This document shows, piece after piece, positions 25,781-34,826 of a DNA stretch of 64,000 nt. The number at the start of each line of letters is the position of its first letter. Positions within the stretch are counted from its first letter, which is position 1. The notes under the pieces are model-generated. The model made no database searches and was not told where the DNA came from. It saw nothing but the letters and a program-made list of their open reading frames with translations. A program made the position numbers and the translations under genes. Origin of the DNA: Oligoflexia bacterium (GTDB lineage Bacteria > Bdellovibrionota > UBA1018); contig CAIZRG010000059.1 in the NCBI GenBank assembly GCA_903935335.1, positions 1 to 64,000 on the forward strand, given 5' to 3'.

Positions 25781-27661
25781 TCACGCCCCAAAAGGAATTC
25801 CCTTAAACACTTCCATGAGTTTTTCAAGCTGAACCTCTGAAGCCACTGGGATTTCATACCCACCTCCTAGACAACCTTGAACTTGATCTTGAACCTTCAT
25901 GGCATAAGAATAAGATAAAATTGAACTATAAGCAGCACGCCTCACAATGGGATCTGGATCTTTGAGTGCCTGTACCATAACTTCACGGACCCTAGGATCA
26001 GAAACTAAACTCTTCCCTAAAATTTGAACTCCTTGTTGACGAACCTGTGGATCTTGATCCTGAAGTAATGCAATGAGTTCGTTCATTGTCTTTTCATCAA
26101 AAGGACCTAAAAATCCTAAAGCAAAGCTCATTCCATCCGCTCCACGATAAAGCTCTCTCTCTTCTAATTTATAAGAAACTTTGTCTTTCAAACCGACAAT
26201 CAGGGCTTCAATCAATTTTTTACGAAACTCAGGACCAGGAGGATTTATCTGTGCAAAGACAGTAGCCACATCATATCGTATACTTGAGTTTTCATGTTTC
26301 AAAAGCGCAAGCATTGACTCTATCAGGCTTTGATCTTTGGGATTAGCCACTGCAAGTGCAAATGCTGCAGATTTGCGAACCTCTTGATCTTGATCAGTCA
26401 GCACTTCCAAACAAGCTTGCTGAATTTTCAAATGACTCGGTCTTCTTCCAATTTCACCTAAAGCCAAGATTCTCAATTTCGGGTCTGAGTTTTTAACTAA
26501 AGGGATAAGAACTTCAGGATTTTCAAAAGCTTGATCTAATTTCTTGAGGTGTTTTTGTCTCAGAATAAAATCGCTCAAACTCAATAAACTAGACAAGTTT
26601 CCATCTTCAATGATTTTTTCTTCAACCCAACTCTGACTTTCTTTGTTCTTCATCATTGAAACACGCTTAAAGAGCTCTGCTCGGACACTAGGATCGCTCC
26701 ATACTTCTTCAAGACGATCCAATCGATCGGAGCCTGCATAAACTCCAAGGTGCATCAAATAATTTTTGATTCTTCCTTTTTTCTTAGCATCAGCAAAGGT
26801 TCCTAATTTGCCTTCTTGCTCGATGGCAATGAACTCAGTTGGTTCAGGGAATTTCTTATCCTCTTGAGGCTTATTTTGAAACTGTATCGCTTTCTCAAGT
26901 GTCAAATTTTTTCTAACTTCTATGAGTTCAGATACAAGGATCGCATATTCTTTATTTTTTTCTTTTTTATTTTCGATTTTATTCAGATCGTATGACCCAT
27001 ATTCTGCCTGATGATTATATTTTCGACCAAATAGATTATAATACAATCTTGTATTATACTTAATCAAAATAATACGATGGATTTGAACAGATAAACCATC
27101 TAAGTGATCTTCTTCCGTAAGGTCTAAATCTGAAGTTAAATGTTTTGAAGTTCCTATGATAGTCGTACTTTTTACTTCTGGGGCATTTTGATCTAAATTT
27201 TTAAATTTATATTTAAAATAGCTTCGAAGATAGTTTTGAATAGCAACAGTGCTGTGACCTGATTTTTCAGAAAAATCAACTGTCATCAATGATTTATTTT
27301 GAACCTGATCTAAGCCAGGAAGATACTGATCAAAATGATGATAAAGTTTTTTCTCAGAATCTTGATCTAAAGAAGAATGATTGTCGACTCCATACCTAAA
27401 ATCAGAAAGTGGCAAATTGTAAGCATAGTTTTTAATTTCACTCAGTCCTTGAATATAAGCCATAAAAGGGGTAGGGCTTCTCCCTATCCCAACTAAAATA
27501 CAGTTTGCAGGAGGGCAAGCTTTTAGAAGATACTGAGAAATTCTCTGAATCTGAAGAAACTCGCTTTTATCTACTTTCCCATAAGCCCAGCAAGATAAAA
27601 ATTGAAAAAATGTAAAAAAATAAGCAAGTTCTTTTTTATAAAAAATGAGTCTAATATTCAT
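25781..27661 (-). CDS. Exported phosphoribosyltransferase-like protein with HEAT repeats
   Basis: 626 residues. A signal peptide-like hydrophobic N terminus ends near CWAYG (about 28). Residues 45-200 resemble a type I phosphoribosyltransferase: ILVGIGRSPTPFMAYI (55-70), and a PRPP-loop-like LMTVDFSEKSGHST (125-138) with one acidic residue where classical enzymes have two. Residues from about 380 to 600 carry at least five HEAT/PBS-lyase-type helical repeats, with repeated D-x-x-V/L-R motifs. The same N-terminal module occurs alone in the protein at 43793-44728. The HEAT part suggests protein binding. The pairing is unlike any family I can name; catalytic activity is unproven. Confidence 0.65.
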   Translation of the reverse strand: MNIRLIFYKKELAYFFTFFQFLSCWAYGKVDKSEFLQIQRISQYLLKACPPANCILVGIGRSPTPFMAYIQGLSEIKNYAYNLPLSDFRYGVDNHSSLDQDSEKKLYHHFDQYLPGLDQVQNKSLMTVDFSEKSGHSTVAIQNYLRSYFKYKFKNLDQNAPEVKSTTIIGTSKHLTSDLDLTEEDHLDGLSVQIHRIILIKYNTRLYYNLFGRKYNHQAEYGSYDLNKIENKKEKNKEYAILVSELIEVRKNLTLEKAIQFQNKPQEDKKFPEPTEFIAIEQEGKLGTFADAKKKGRIKNYLMHLGVYAGSDRLDRLEEVWSDPSVRAELFKRVSMMKNKESQSWVEEKIIEDGNLSSLLSLSDFILRQKHLKKLDQAFENPEVLIPLVKNSDPKLRILALGEIGRRPSHLKIQQACLEVLTDQDQEVRKSAAFALAVANPKDQSLIESMLALLKHENSSIRYDVATVFAQINPPGPEFRKKLIEALIVGLKDKVSYKLEERELYRGADGMSFALGFLGPFDEKTMNELIALLQDQDPQVRQQGVQILGKSLVSDPRVREVMVQALKDPDPIVRRAAYSSILSYSYAMKVQDQVQGCLGGGYEIPVASEVQLEKLMEVFKGIPFGA

Positions 27662-27691
27662 CTTAACAAGAATATTATATATTAAATATTT

Positions 27692-28678
27692 TTAAAGTGC
27701 GTTTTTAATTAAAACAGCTCTCCACTCGCCTTTTGCGAAAATAGCCGATTGCTCAAAAACTAAGAGCTTCTGGTAATGCCCTAGAATCAAAGGAATATCA
27801 TTTTCCAGTAAACCTGATAAAATCAACCCCCCTCCCGGAATGAGTCGCGATACTAATGCCTCTGAAAAGTCTAACAGAACAGGGCGTAAAATATTAGCAA
27901 CAATGAGAGAGTACTCAGGGGTCAATCCTTGAGGAGGAAGCGCTTTATAAAACTGGATCTTATCCTGACACTGATTGAGTTTGGCGTTTTCTTGAGCATT
28001 ATCTAAAGCTAACTGATCCAGTTCAATAGCATCGACCCTAGATCCCAAAAGAGCCAGAGCAATCCCTAAAATCCCAGATCCACTGCCAAAATCTAAACAT
28101 CGTTTATCTTGCATTTCCTGCTTCAAGAAAAAATCCCCTAAAAGCTCAAGGCAAAGCTGAGTCGTCTCATGAGTTCCCGTCCCAAAACCTGCTCCAGGAT
28201 TGATTCGAATTGCTTTTTCGCGTTGTTCACCCGATTCTACCGTTTTTACCCACGGAGGAATAATCCGCCAAAAAGGAGGAATAACCACGCCCTCCCCTTG
28301 ATTTAAGAAGGACGCCTTCCACTGAGCATCCCAGTCTTGAGGAATCTCTTCTTGAGGTAGACCCACTTTAAGATCAACGATTTGCCGGAGAACACCTTCA
28401 GCATTTTTAGACTGGGACAAATTTGAAAAATAAAGTTCAGCCTGAACCTGGATTTGGTCATCAATCCAATCGCGGTCCGATGGAGCTTCAGCTGAGTCGA
28501 AAATCCATAAAGCTCTCTCACAAAGCAAAGTTCCCTCATGAATTCCTACCAGTCCGTGCTGCCCAAACTGATCCCAAAGCCATGCGTAAAATACCTCTCG
28601 AGGGACCTGCCCCTCCCCTGGCACTGAAACCCGGCACGGAATACTAACGGACAACTGAGAGATATTCGAGTTTGACAC
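27692..28678 (-). CDS. prmA: Ribosomal protein L11 methyltransferase
   Basis: 328 residues. Trimethylates ribosomal protein L11 using SAM. The diagnostic INPGAGFGTGTHETTQL is followed by CLDFGSGSGILGIAL (motif I) and VANILRPVLLDFSEAL (NI[LV] motif IV). A divergent N-terminal substrate domain of about 110 residues precedes them. Start is GTG at 28678 and no strong ribosome-binding site is visible. It lies 23 bases downstream of the RNase E/G gene, so the two are probably cotranscribed. Confidence 0.92.
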   Translation of the reverse strand: MSNSNISQLSVSIPCRVSVPGEGQVPREVFYAWLWDQFGQHGLVGIHEGTLLCERALWIFDSAEAPSDRDWIDDQIQVQAELYFSNLSQSKNAEGVLRQIVDLKVGLPQEEIPQDWDAQWKASFLNQGEGVVIPPFWRIIPPWVKTVESGEQREKAIRINPGAGFGTGTHETTQLCLELLGDFFLKQEMQDKRCLDFGSGSGILGIALALLGSRVDAIELDQLALDNAQENAKLNQCQDKIQFYKALPPQGLTPEYSLIVANILRPVLLDFSEALVSRLIPGGGLILSGLLENDIPLILGHYQKLLVFEQSAIFAKGEWRAVLIKNAL

Positions 28679-28701
28679 AGCGAGTCTTATTCTTCAATTC
28701 G

Positions 28702-31700
28702 TTAAACGGGGAGTCTTGATTGTCCATCTCCACTTGTGTCTCCACCGTTGCCATCCCCATCAGAACCACTGGATGAATCGGAAGAATCTCGGAATGCATC
28801 ATTTTTTTTGAGTTGAGTCCCATAGCCAAACTGCTTAACCCCTCGATTATTTCGATCAGGTCCTCGACGGAACTTTCCCCCTCTCTTCCCCCGAACCCCC
28901 CGGCGATTTCCAGGTCCACCCACCCCTCTGACTGAGGCTTGCTCATGATTCGTTCGAGAAATCGGATGGGATCCGCCTCCTAAACGAGCCAAAGCAGCAT
29001 CTTGCGCAGCTTGAGCTCTCAAAAATGCTAAACGGTCTTCCTCATCAAAAAACTCATCCGACTTATTTCGAGAAGAAACAACAATCCCATCCCCACCTTC
29101 AGGAGCAATAGAAACCCCCTCTGAAATCAAAGCAGAATCTGAGTTTGTTCCTTCAACAGAAGCCGCTGAAGAGACTTGTGAGTAAACCCCTTCCTGTTTT
29201 TTTGCAGAACCCTTATAAGACGGCTCGGAGCCATTTTGAGCTAACGGGGTAATCACTGCAGAAGAGGAAGAAGGAGTGACATTCCGATAGTTTCGATGCC
29301 TTTCTCTGTCCCGATTTCGGTTTCGATCTGGAGAAGACTCCTGGGATGAAAATCGTTCATGAGCCTGGTCTCTTCCTCTCTCAGTCCGCTCTCGCTTATC
29401 AGCTGTAACCTCAAATTGTTCAGGATGAAAATCTGCAACCGCTTGAAGATAAATCTGCTTTCGATACTTCTTTTCTATCTGATCCAATGTCTCTCGCTCT
29501 TCGATCGCTAAAATATCAATCACCTCTGAGTGAGCCTGAACCAGAAGCTTATTGACATCCCTTTCAATTCCTGCTCTTTCGACTTCCCGCATGACCTCAT
29601 AAGCAATAGTCTGCTTGCTCTTGATAAACCCTTTCCCTTCACAGTGAGTACAAGATTCACAAAGAGTTCGAATGATCGTATCCCGTGTTCGCTTTCGAGT
29701 CATTTCAACGAGACCCAGTTCAGAAATTTTTAGAATCGTCGGACGAGCACGATCTCTAGATAAAGCATCTTCTAAGGCTCGATAAACTCTCTGTTTATTC
29801 TCATCTTTTTCCATATCGATGAGATCCAAAATAATGATTCCACCACAATTGCGCAGCCGAAGCTGATAAGCAATCTCTTGAACCGCTTCAAGATTCGTCT
29901 TCAAAATGGTATCTTCAAGATTTTTCTTCCCCACATAACGCCCTGTATTGACATCAATTGCAACCAAAGCCTCTGCCTGATCAATCACAATATACCCCCC
30001 CGACTTGAGCCAAACCTTTCTTTCAAGAGCTCTGGAAAGCTCTGTAGAAATGCTGTAGGCATCAAAGATGGGGATGTCACCATGATAAAGTTCAACTTTT
30101 TGCTTTAATGAAGGCATAAAATGAGAAACAAACCTTAAAACTTCATTATAATGGTAGCGAGAATCGACGATTACTTTATCAATCTCTTCAGTAACCCAAT
30201 CCCGGATCGCTCTTAGAACAGAATTTAAATCCTCATAGACAAGGGCTGGAGCGGTAGATTCAACTGCTTTTTCTTTGATTTCTGTCCAAAGACGAGTCAA
30301 ATAATCAATATCTTGTTTAATCCTTTTTTCAGATTGTTGCCGCCCACTGGCAGTTCTAACAATAAACCCCAAATTCTTTGGACGATTTCGTTCAACATAT
30401 TCACGCAATCGCCGTCGCTCATCCTCTCTCTCAATCCGTCGAGAAACCCCAACGTGATCAATCGTTGGCATGCACACTAAATGACGACCCGGCAAACTGA
30501 TATGGCAAGTTAACCGAGCCCCCTTCGTTGCTATTGGATCCTTAGCAACTTGAACCAAGACCTCTTGCCCTTCCTTAAGTAGATCTTGAATATTAACCTG
30601 AGGTCTCATCGGCCGACTCGTCGCTTTTTGCCGAATTCTACGATCCCGGGCTCGTTGAGATTTGAATTCAGACCGGTCTACTGGAGCAATGACGATTCGT
30701 CTATCAGAACTCACATCACTCACTTCACTTTCTGGTCGACCTGTATCCCCTTCTTTTGCTATTTCCACTTTTTGATTTTGTGCATCAGAAAGACCTGCTC
30801 GATCCGAAACAGACTGATCCACATCAGCAACATGCTCGTGATAATTTTCAGGATACTTTTGCTCCTGCTGAAGAACTTGAACTTCTTGAGCTAAGCTTTT
30901 TTTACGAAAACGTCCTCCTGTACTACGTCTACCCCGACGAGGACGCTTCCTCGGAGATTCTGCAGGGGCTAAATCCTCTCGCTCTTCTGTACCCGAGACT
31001 TCTGCCTGCACGGCATCATTTTCTCGAGCAAATTTTTCAACCTCTTTTACTTGATCAGACTGAGGGTCTGAACTCGGCGCTAATGTCCCTGAAGGCTGGT
31101 CAGACTCCTGATCAGAACCCATTTCAATGGGCTTTCTGTCATCTTCATCATCTTCAGATTCATCTGGAGATACATCTTGAAACTCAGCTCGTTCTTGATC
31201 ATCAAACTGGCCTTCTTCAACCCCCTCTTCACCGATCCAATGCCGAGTTTCATTTTGAACTTCAGATGAAGATACCTCCCTACCCTCAAAATCTTCTGAC
31301 TCTGACAAAGATTCAGTAGGAGAAAGCAATTTTGGATTTTGAGCTTCTCCTTGAACTCCTCCGTCAAATTCTTTGGGCGTATCTCCAATGCTATCCCCTT
31401 GTACTAATTTTTCAGGTTGACTTTGATTCTGAGTAGACTCATCTGAAGTCAGCTGCTCTTCTCCCTCTCCTGCCTCAGCCTCAAGACCAGATTCTTCTAC
31501 TAAAATTTTCCCTGGAGTTCCTGACTCCCCTTCTTCTTCGGCCCAAACTTGAGGATGAACATAAACGTCATCCACATAAAGAAACGCGGCCTTCTCTAAA
31601 CCAATATCGACAAAAGCAGCCTGCATACCAGGAAGAACCCGTGTCACCCGACCTTTATAAATATTTCCAACAATTCCTTTTCCTGATGCCCTTTCAATGA

Positions 31701-31782
31701 GCAACTCTTGAATTTCACCACTCTCCATCAACGCAATGCGGGTTTCAGGTAAAGATGCATTTACAATCAATTCATTCGCCAT
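28702..31782 (-). CDS. rng: Ribonuclease E/G family protein with large acidic insert
   Basis: About 1026 residues. Endoribonuclease for RNA turnover and rRNA processing. The S1 domain starts normally (GIVGNIYKGRVTRVLPGMQAAFVDIG) but is interrupted after about residue 75. An acidic, Gln/Ser-rich disordered insert of about 300 residues follows, with a basic RKRPRRGRRS patch, before S1 resumes at LLKEGQEVLVQVAKD. Catalytic Asp motifs AIDVNTGR (about 608) and ILDLIDME (about 653) are present, as is a zinc-link CESCTHC (about 707). The C terminus is basic/Gly-rich and then Ser/Asp-rich. Start MANEL at 31782 is chosen, because GGGAGTG precedes it. Upstream is a gene-free leader of more than 900 bases. 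Confidence 0.92.
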   Translation of the reverse strand: MANELIVNASLPETRIALMESGEIQELLIERASGKGIVGNIYKGRVTRVLPGMQAAFVDIGLEKAAFLYVDDVYVHPQVWAEEEGESGTPGKILVEESGLEAEAGEGEEQLTSDESTQNQSQPEKLVQGDSIGDTPKEFDGGVQGEAQNPKLLSPTESLSESEDFEGREVSSSEVQNETRHWIGEEGVEEGQFDDQERAEFQDVSPDESEDDEDDRKPIEMGSDQESDQPSGTLAPSSDPQSDQVKEVEKFARENDAVQAEVSGTEEREDLAPAESPRKRPRRGRRSTGGRFRKKSLAQEVQVLQQEQKYPENYHEHVADVDQSVSDRAGLSDAQNQKVEIAKEGDTGRPESEVSDVSSDRRIVIAPVDRSEFKSQRARDRRIRQKATSRPMRPQVNIQDLLKEGQEVLVQVAKDPIATKGARLTCHISLPGRHLVCMPTIDHVGVSRRIEREDERRRLREYVERNRPKNLGFIVRTASGRQQSEKRIKQDIDYLTRLWTEIKEKAVESTAPALVYEDLNSVLRAIRDWVTEEIDKVIVDSRYHYNEVLRFVSHFMPSLKQKVELYHGDIPIFDAYSISTELSRALERKVWLKSGGYIVIDQAEALVAIDVNTGRYVGKKNLEDTILKTNLEAVQEIAYQLRLRNCGGIIILDLIDMEKDENKQRVYRALEDALSRDRARPTILKISELGLVEMTRKRTRDTIIRTLCESCTHCEGKGFIKSKQTIAYEVMREVERAGIERDVNKLLVQAHSEVIDILAIEERETLDQIEKKYRKQIYLQAVADFHPEQFEVTADKRERTERGRDQAHERFSSQESSPDRNRNRDRERHRNYRNVTPSSSSAVITPLAQNGSEPSYKGSAKKQEGVYSQVSSAASVEGTNSDSALISEGVSIAPEGGDGIVVSSRNKSDEFFDEEDRLAFLRAQAAQDAALARLGGGSHPISRTNHEQASVRGVGGPGNRRGVRGKRGGKFRRGPDRNNRGVKQFGYGTQLKKNDAFRDSSDSSSGSDGDGNGGDTSGDGQSRLPV

Positions 31783-32708
31783 GAACACTCCCATTCACAG
31801 TAACCGGAAATTTCCGGAAACTTAAATCCTAAGGGAAACCACAGGCATAAAGAACAAGACGGGGCACTCCATCTCAATTCAGATGGATTTTTTGAGATTC
31901 TGAAGCGTAAAAAATGTGTTGAGGGCTTGTACTTCAAACCACTTTCGCGCTTGCCCAAAAACTCTCGGACTCAGACCTAAAACCATCTCAATAAAATGAT
32001 AGGAGAGATTAAAAGACTGAATTCTAAGTTGATTGAAAAAGGGCAATGTTGATGCTCCTAAAACTCTATCCCCAGCTCTACTCAAACCGGCGGCTTTATC
32101 TCCTTGCGGAAACACTCCACTCTTGAAAAAGCGGAACCATTCAAAATACTTTTTTGAAGGGAAAAACACGATTTCTTCCCAACACTTCACTATCCCAATC
32201 TTAAGATTAACCCCAGTGGATGCAGATTGAACCTTAACCCTGGAATAGAAACCAAACTATAAAACCCCAAACTGGATACTTAATCAGAACCCAAAAATTC
32301 ACTTCTTTAGGCGAACTGTCAGGCAAAAGACAAACTTTTCTTTCCTATTGGAGTGAGGAAAATGAATTTCCTCTATTGTTTTTATAAGGGTTTTACAAAA
32401 ATACCACTACCAACTTCTTAAACAATAAAACCCTGCATTTCTGTCGTCATGGTAACGAATTCGATTTGACACTTCAAGTAAAAAGTAGAAAATGAGCTTC
32501 TCAAGAAGACTACTTTTTCAAATCTGTACCACTTTTCTAAGAGATCCTCCCCCTTTAGCGCAATTTCCTATCATTTTTACATTGACTCTTTCTTAGACCA
32601 CAGTCATTTTAATCTCAAAATGAGTATCTTAACTGACTTAACTGAAAAGAAGGGATATCTCTCAAATGAAACTGTGCTTGACATTCCCTAAATAGAGGTA
32701 TCCAGATT
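31783..32708. other. Long divergent intergenic region between rng and deoC
   Basis: About 0.9 kb with no supported gene. Short leftward frames (31767-31958, 31879-32190) lack protein-like composition and ribosome-binding sites. RNase E genes often have long autoregulated leaders, so part may be the rng 5' untranslated region. A strong hairpin is at 32480-32518. A TTGACT at 32582 and a TTGACA at 32679 are possible -35 boxes for deoC, but no well-spaced -10 accompanies either. Confidence 0.5.
32480..32518. terminator. Bidirectional terminator-like hairpin
   Basis: AAAAAGTAG (32480-32488) pairs perfectly with CTACTTTTT (32510-32518). The loop itself contains CTTCT-CA-AGAAG. The A tract before and T tract after allow use in either direction. 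No adjacent gene ends here, so it may insulate the rng leader from deoC. Confidence 0.45.
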
Positions 32709-33515
32709 ATGCTTCACTTAGAACGAGAATTTGTTGAAAGCTCTCAAGAAAAAAGTTCTTCTGATTTATCGAAAACACCTGAAATCAAAACAAAAAATGA
32801 GTCTACTCCAGTCACTCTCATGACTGAAATAAAAAAAGACAGCCTTGCAAGAAAAATTGATCATACTCTTTTAAAGCCGGATGCAACCTACGAAGAAATC
32901 CGGATCATATGCGAAGAAGGCCGTGAACACGGTTTTGCTGGTGTTTGTGTAAACTCATCACATGTCAGGTTGGCTGCAGATCTACTCAAAGACTCTGCGA
33001 CTCAGCCTATTGCAGTGATCGGGTTTCCATTTGGAGCCATGGCTACACCGGCAAAAGCATTTGAAGCTCATCAAGCAATTTTAGCCGGAGCGCGTGAAAT
33101 TGACATGGTTATTAATTTAGGGGCTTTGAAAAGCCGAGAGTACACTGAAGTTTTTAAAGATATCTACGAAGTGGTTCAAGCTTCAAAACCCTACCCAGTC
33201 AAAGTCATCCTAGAAACTTCAAGTTTAAACGAGGACCAAAAAATTATTGCCTGCTGTTTATCGAAGGCTGCTGGAGCTGCTTTTGTTAAAACATCAACTG
33301 GATTTGGTTCTGGAGGTGCGACTCGCGAAGACGTTCTTCTCATGCGAAGAATTGTAGGACCCAATATGGGAATAAAAGCTTCTGGTGGCATTAAAGATTA
33401 CAAAAAAGCCAAAGAGATGATCTGTGCTGGTGCAAACAGAATTGGTACATCTGCCAGTATAACAATCCTCAAAGAGGCCCCCCTCCATGAAGATGAAACC
33501 CATGAAGCTCCTTAA
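32709..33515 (+). CDS. deoC: Deoxyribose-phosphate aldolase
   Basis: 268 residues. Splits 2-deoxyribose 5-phosphate into glyceraldehyde 3-phosphate and acetaldehyde. IDHTLLKPDATYEEI opens the TIM barrel. EIDMVINLGALKS carries the catalytic Asp, and FVKTSTGFGSGGAT carries the Schiff-base Lys. GIKASGGIKDYKKA holds the second Lys. An extra N terminus of about 37 Ser/Glu/Lys-rich residues precedes the core. The ATG at 32709 is kept because AGAGG lies ten bases upstream, whereas the inner ATG 32820 has no such site. First gene of a five-gene nucleoside salvage cluster. Confidence 0.93.
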   Translation: MLHLEREFVESSQEKSSSDLSKTPEIKTKNESTPVTLMTEIKKDSLARKIDHTLLKPDATYEEIRIICEEGREHGFAGVCVNSSHVRLAADLLKDSATQPIAVIGFPFGAMATPAKAFEAHQAILAGAREIDMVINLGALKSREYTEVFKDIYEVVQASKPYPVKVILETSSLNEDQKIIACCLSKAAGAAFVKTSTGFGSGGATREDVLLMRRIVGPNMGIKASGGIKDYKKAKEMICAGANRIGTSASITILKEAPLHEDETHEAP

Positions 33516-33542
33516 AAGCTCAATCAAGCTCGCTAAAACTCA

Positions 33543-34814
33543 ATGACAGACCCAACAAACTCTTCTTCATTGACACGAATCATTTGGATTGTCCTAGATG
33601 GGGTGGGAGCTGGGGCACTTCCAGATGCTGTCGATTATCAAGACACCCACTCAAATACATTAGGGAACCTTTCTTACGCTTTTCAACTGAAAACAGGAAG
33701 AAATCTTCAACTTCCTTCCCTTGAAAACCTAGGCCTTGGCAACATCACTCCGATGAGAGGGGTGTCTCCTTTAGAGAAGGGTAAAGGCCAAGGCGCTTTT
33801 GGTAAAGCAAATGAACAATCCAAAGGAAAAGATACAACCACCGGTCATTGGGAAATGGCAGGACTGGTCACCCATCAACCTTCTTCAGTTTACCCAAAAG
33901 GAATCCCTCAGAGCAGCTTAGATCTTTGGATCTCTGAAAATCACCTCCCAGGAGTTCTTGCTAATCGGGCAGCAAGTGGGACTGAGATTATTCAGAGCTT
34001 AGGCGAAGAGCATATGAAAACTGGAAAACCTATTGTCTACACGAGTGCAGACAGTGTATGGCAAGTCGCAGCTCATGAAAAAACATTCGGCTTAGACCGA
34101 CTTTATTTGATTTGCCAGTCAGCACGAAAAATAGGAGATGATCTTGGAATTGGACGTATTATTGCTCGCCCCTTTATAGGAAATCATTGCTTAGATTTTC
34201 AACGTACTTACCATCGAAAAGACTACGCTCAACCCCCTTCGCAAAAGACCTTCTTAGATCTTTTGAATTCAAAGGGAATTCAAACTTTAGGAATTGGAAA
34301 AATTTCAAATATTTATGCAGGTCAAGGAATTCAATCCAATATCGATACACAAGGAAATACGGATGGCCTCAAAACTCTACTCAAACAGATGAGCAAAACT
34401 CCATCAGGACTCATCTTTTGTAATTTAATTGACTTTGATATGCTTTATGGACATCGCCGTGATGTGGAAGGATTTGGGATTGCTTTAGAAGAGTTTGATC
34501 AATTTCTACCGAAGATAATGACTTCGATGAACCAAAGTGATTTATTAATTATGACATCAGATCATGGCAACGATCCGACTTACCCAGGTACAGATCATAC
34601 CCGTGAGTATATCCCTCTCCTGGTCTATAGCCCAGCTGAAAAAGCTCAAGGCTCAATCGATTTAGGAACTCGAACTACCTTTGCAGATATTGGTGCTACG
34701 GTTTTTCACGCTCTTTTAAATAAAACTTATCAAGAAATGATGATTTCACCCCCTTCTATCCATTCACCCACTCTTTCAGGAACCTCTTTCCTAGAAGAAC
34801 TTCAACTCACTTAA
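33543..34814 (+). CDS. deoB: Phosphopentomutase
   Basis: 423 residues. Interconverts (deoxy)ribose 1- and 5-phosphate. Alkaline-phosphatase superfamily metal site: [15 protein letters not shown] at the N terminus with Asp, and [24 protein letters not shown] carries the phosphorylated Thr. [19 protein letters not shown] near the C terminus gives the remaining Asp/His ligands. It links the deoA/punA products to deoC. Slightly longer than typical at both ends. Confidence 0.95.
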   Translation: MTDPTNSSSLTRIIWIVLDGVGAGALPDAVDYQDTHSNTLGNLSYAFQLKTGRNLQLPSLENLGLGNITPMRGVSPLEKGKGQGAFGKANEQSKGKDTTTGHWEMAGLVTHQPSSVYPKGIPQSSLDLWISENHLPGVLANRAASGTEIIQSLGEEHMKTGKPIVYTSADSVWQVAAHEKTFGLDRLYLICQSARKIGDDLGIGRIIARPFIGNHCLDFQRTYHRKDYAQPPSQKTFLDLLNSKGIQTLGIGKISNIYAGQGIQSNIDTQGNTDGLKTLLKQMSKTPSGLIFCNLIDFDMLYGHRRDVEGFGIALEEFDQFLPKIMTSMNQSDLLIMTSDHGNDPTYPGTDHTREYIPLLVYSPAEKAQGSIDLGTRTTFADIGATVFHALLNKTYQEMMISPPSIHSPTLSGTSFLEELQLT

Positions 34815-34826
34815 AGATTTAATTTT

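Noticed and set aside
30586..31319. Long rightward frames opposite the acidic insert of rng
   Set aside because: They are mirror frames of a low-complexity coding segment and show no independent start signals or domains.
31879..32190. A 103-codon leftward frame upstream of rng
   Set aside because: No ribosome-binding site, no recognisable domain, and overlapping short frames on the other strand. More likely leader DNA.
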